Shown here piece by piece: positions 5,463 through 6,602 of a DNA stretch of 6,602 nt. The stretch comes from Novosphingobium sp. (GTDB taxonomy: Bacteria > Pseudomonadota > Alphaproteobacteria > Sphingomonadales > Sphingomonadaceae), in NCBI GenBank assembly GCA_027490345.1, contig JAIXYF010000348.1, positions 1-6,602 of the forward strand. The letters run 5' to 3'. The position numbers and the translations under genes were made by a program. The notes under the pieces were generated by a model. The model saw only the letters and a program-made list of their open reading frames with translations. It was not told where the DNA came from and made no database searches. The first letter of the stretch is position 1; the number at the start of each line of letters is the position of its first letter.

Positions 5463-6602
5463 CCGCCGCTGCACCGAACTGCCAAGGCCAATCGCCTCGC
5501 GGTATTTTGCCACCGTGCGCCGGGCCAGATCAAAGCCGCGCGCCTTGAGCAGATCGACCAGCGTATCGTCCGAAAGCACGGCCTTGGGGTCTTCGGCATC
5601 GATCAGCTGGCGGATCGCGGCCTTGACCGATTCGGCAGACACCGCGCCTTCGCCGTCCGCCGAAGCCACACCGGAGGTGAAGAAATACTTCAGCTCGAAC
5701 GTGCCGCGCGCGCAGTGCAGGTATTTGTTCGAGGTAACCCGGCTCACGGTCGATTCGTGCATCGAAATCGCCTCGGCCACCGTGCGCAAGGTCAGCGGCT
5801 TGAGGTGCGCCACGCCCAGTCGGAAGAAGCCCTCCTGCTGCTTCACGATTTCCGCCGAGACCTTCAGGATCGTCTTCTGCCGCTGGTCGAGCGCCTTCAG
5901 CAGCCAGTTGGCATCGGCCATCCGCTCACCCAGCCAGGCCTTGGCGTCCTTCGCCACGCAAGCGCCGCGCATCTCCACATAATAGCGCCGGTTGACCACG
6001 AGGCGCGGTAGCGTGGCGGGATTGAGCGCGATGTCCCAGCCGGGGACCCCGTCTTCGCCCGTCACCGCCTGCACCAGGATATCGGGCACCACGGCTTGGG
6101 CCGGGCCGCTGCCAAAGCGCAGGCCCGGCTTGGGATCATAGCCGCGCAGTTCGCGCAGCATATCGGCAAAGTCCTCGTCGTCGACCTGGCACAATCGCTT
6201 GAGCCGCGCGATCTCGCCGCGCGCCAGGAGATCGAGATTATCGATCAGGCGCGCCATGCACGGATCATAGCGATCCGCCTCGCGCGCCTGCAGCGCGATG
6301 CATTCGCCCAGATTGCGCGCGCCAACACCGGTGGGATCGAGCGATTGCACAAGGCCGAGAGCAGCCTGCATCGCGCCTTGCGGCAGGCCCAGCGCCCCGC
6401 CCGCTTCTTCGAGCGAGGACGTAAGATAGCCCGCCTCATCGATCTGATCGATCAGCCAGCGCGCGGCAAACAGCAGCACCGGATCGGATGAGACTGCGCC
6501 GATCTGGGCATGGAGATGTTCGGCCAGTGTTTCGCCGCTGCCGCCGCGCTCGTCGATGTCAGGGCCTTCGCCGCCCCCGCCACTGCCACTGCCACTGCCA
6601 CT
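5433..6602 (-). CDS. rpoN: RNA polymerase sigma-54 factor RpoN (3' part; N-terminus outside the window)
   Basis: The minus-strand frame is open to the right edge, giving 389 visible residues; a GTG at 6479 is internal, as sigma-54-like sequence continues upstream of it. Sigma-54 directs core RNA polymerase to -24/-12 promoters and needs an AAA+ enhancer-binding activator to open DNA. The visible part starts in a Ser-Gly/Gly-rich linker (about residues 1-25), then the core-binding region (for example DQIDEAGYL, then DPTGVGARNLGEC), then the helix-turn-helix DNA-binding region (about 268-300, including ESTVSRVTSNKY). It ends with the diagnostic RpoN box ARRTVAKYRE at about 360-369 (positions 5496-5525). 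The Gln-rich activator-contact region I would lie outside the window. The C-terminal end has a basic tail (RRRQKALAGVR). It converges on the phosphoesterase with a 6 bp gap. Nothing seen links it functionally to the redox operon, and I found no credible -24/-12 promoter in the window. Identification is firm. Confidence 0.96.
   Translation of the reverse strand, partial: SGSGSGSGGGGEGPDIDERGGSGETLAEHLHAQIGAVSSDPVLLFAARWLIDQIDEAGYLTSSLEEAGGALGLPQGAMQAALGLVQSLDPTGVGARNLGECIALQAREADRYDPCMARLIDNLDLLARGEIARLKRLCQVDDEDFADMLRELRGYDPKPGLRFGSGPAQAVVPDILVQAVTGEDGVPGWDIALNPATLPRLVVNRRYYVEMRGACVAKDAKAWLGERMADANWLLKALDQRQKTILKVSAEIVKQQEGFFRLGVAHLKPLTLRTVAEAISMHESTVSRVTSNKYLHCARGTFELKYFFTSGVASADGEGAVSAESVKAAIRQLIDAEDPKAVLSDDTLVDLLKARGFDLARRTVAKYREAIGLGSSVQRRRQKALAGVR
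6579..6602. repeat. Tandem hexamer repeat (GCCACT, at least four copies) in rpoN
   Basis: Four perfect consecutive GCCACT units (AGTGGC in the coding sense) run to the window edge and may continue. They encode a (Ser-Gly)4 run followed by four Gly. Because the unit is 6 bp, gain or loss of copies changes linker length without shifting the frame. Confidence 0.85.

Noticed and set aside
1..6602. Mobile elements, CRISPR arrays, tRNA or rRNA genes, riboswitches and attachment sites.
   Set aside because: Almost the entire window is accounted for by five protein genes of uniform GC-rich coding character. No transposase, direct-repeat array or RNA-gene-like segment was seen.

Overview
This 6.6 kb window is GC-rich and densely coding, with almost no intergenic space. 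It looks like a chromosomal segment of an alphaproteobacterium. The GC-rich codon use and the style of the RpoN and redox proteins suggest a sphingomonad (Novosphingobium/Erythrobacter-like), but that placement is inference from general familiarity, not from a search. There are no RNA genes, CRISPR arrays, insertion sequences or recombinase genes.

Layout. Positions 1-4552 on the + strand hold three tightly packed genes (3 bp gap, then overlap or an 8 bp gap depending on start choice) that read as one operon. The first is the 3' part of a large fusion protein: the tail of an FAD/NAD(P) pyridine-nucleotide oxidoreductase, two cyclic-nucleotide-binding domains, and a four-[4Fe-4S]-cluster ferredoxin module. 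The second is a five-helix membrane protein with two His-X13-His pairs suited to two b hemes. The third is a membrane-anchored protein with an N-terminal FHA-like domain, one transmembrane helix and a C-terminal domain with ten CXXCH c-heme sites. A class III phosphodiesterase/metallophosphoesterase (CpdA/GpdQ-like) follows 25 bp downstream at 4578-5426 and is probably co-transcribed. Convergent to it, with a 6 bp gap, is the 3' part of rpoN (sigma-54), which runs off the right edge.

How the genes may work together. The first three proteins give a plausible electron path across the inner membrane: NAD(P)H to FAD to four Fe-S clusters in the cytoplasm, two stacked b hemes through the membrane, then ten c hemes in the periplasm. 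The direction of electron flow and the terminal donor or acceptor are unknown. The path carries two apparent sensory inputs: tandem cNMP-binding domains on the cytoplasmic enzyme and an FHA-like domain on the inner face of the cytochrome. A neighbouring enzyme of the family that hydrolyses cyclic nucleotides makes a local signalling loop possible. I do not recognise this complex as a named, characterised system. It is the main point of interest here. RpoN looks like an ordinary neighbour.
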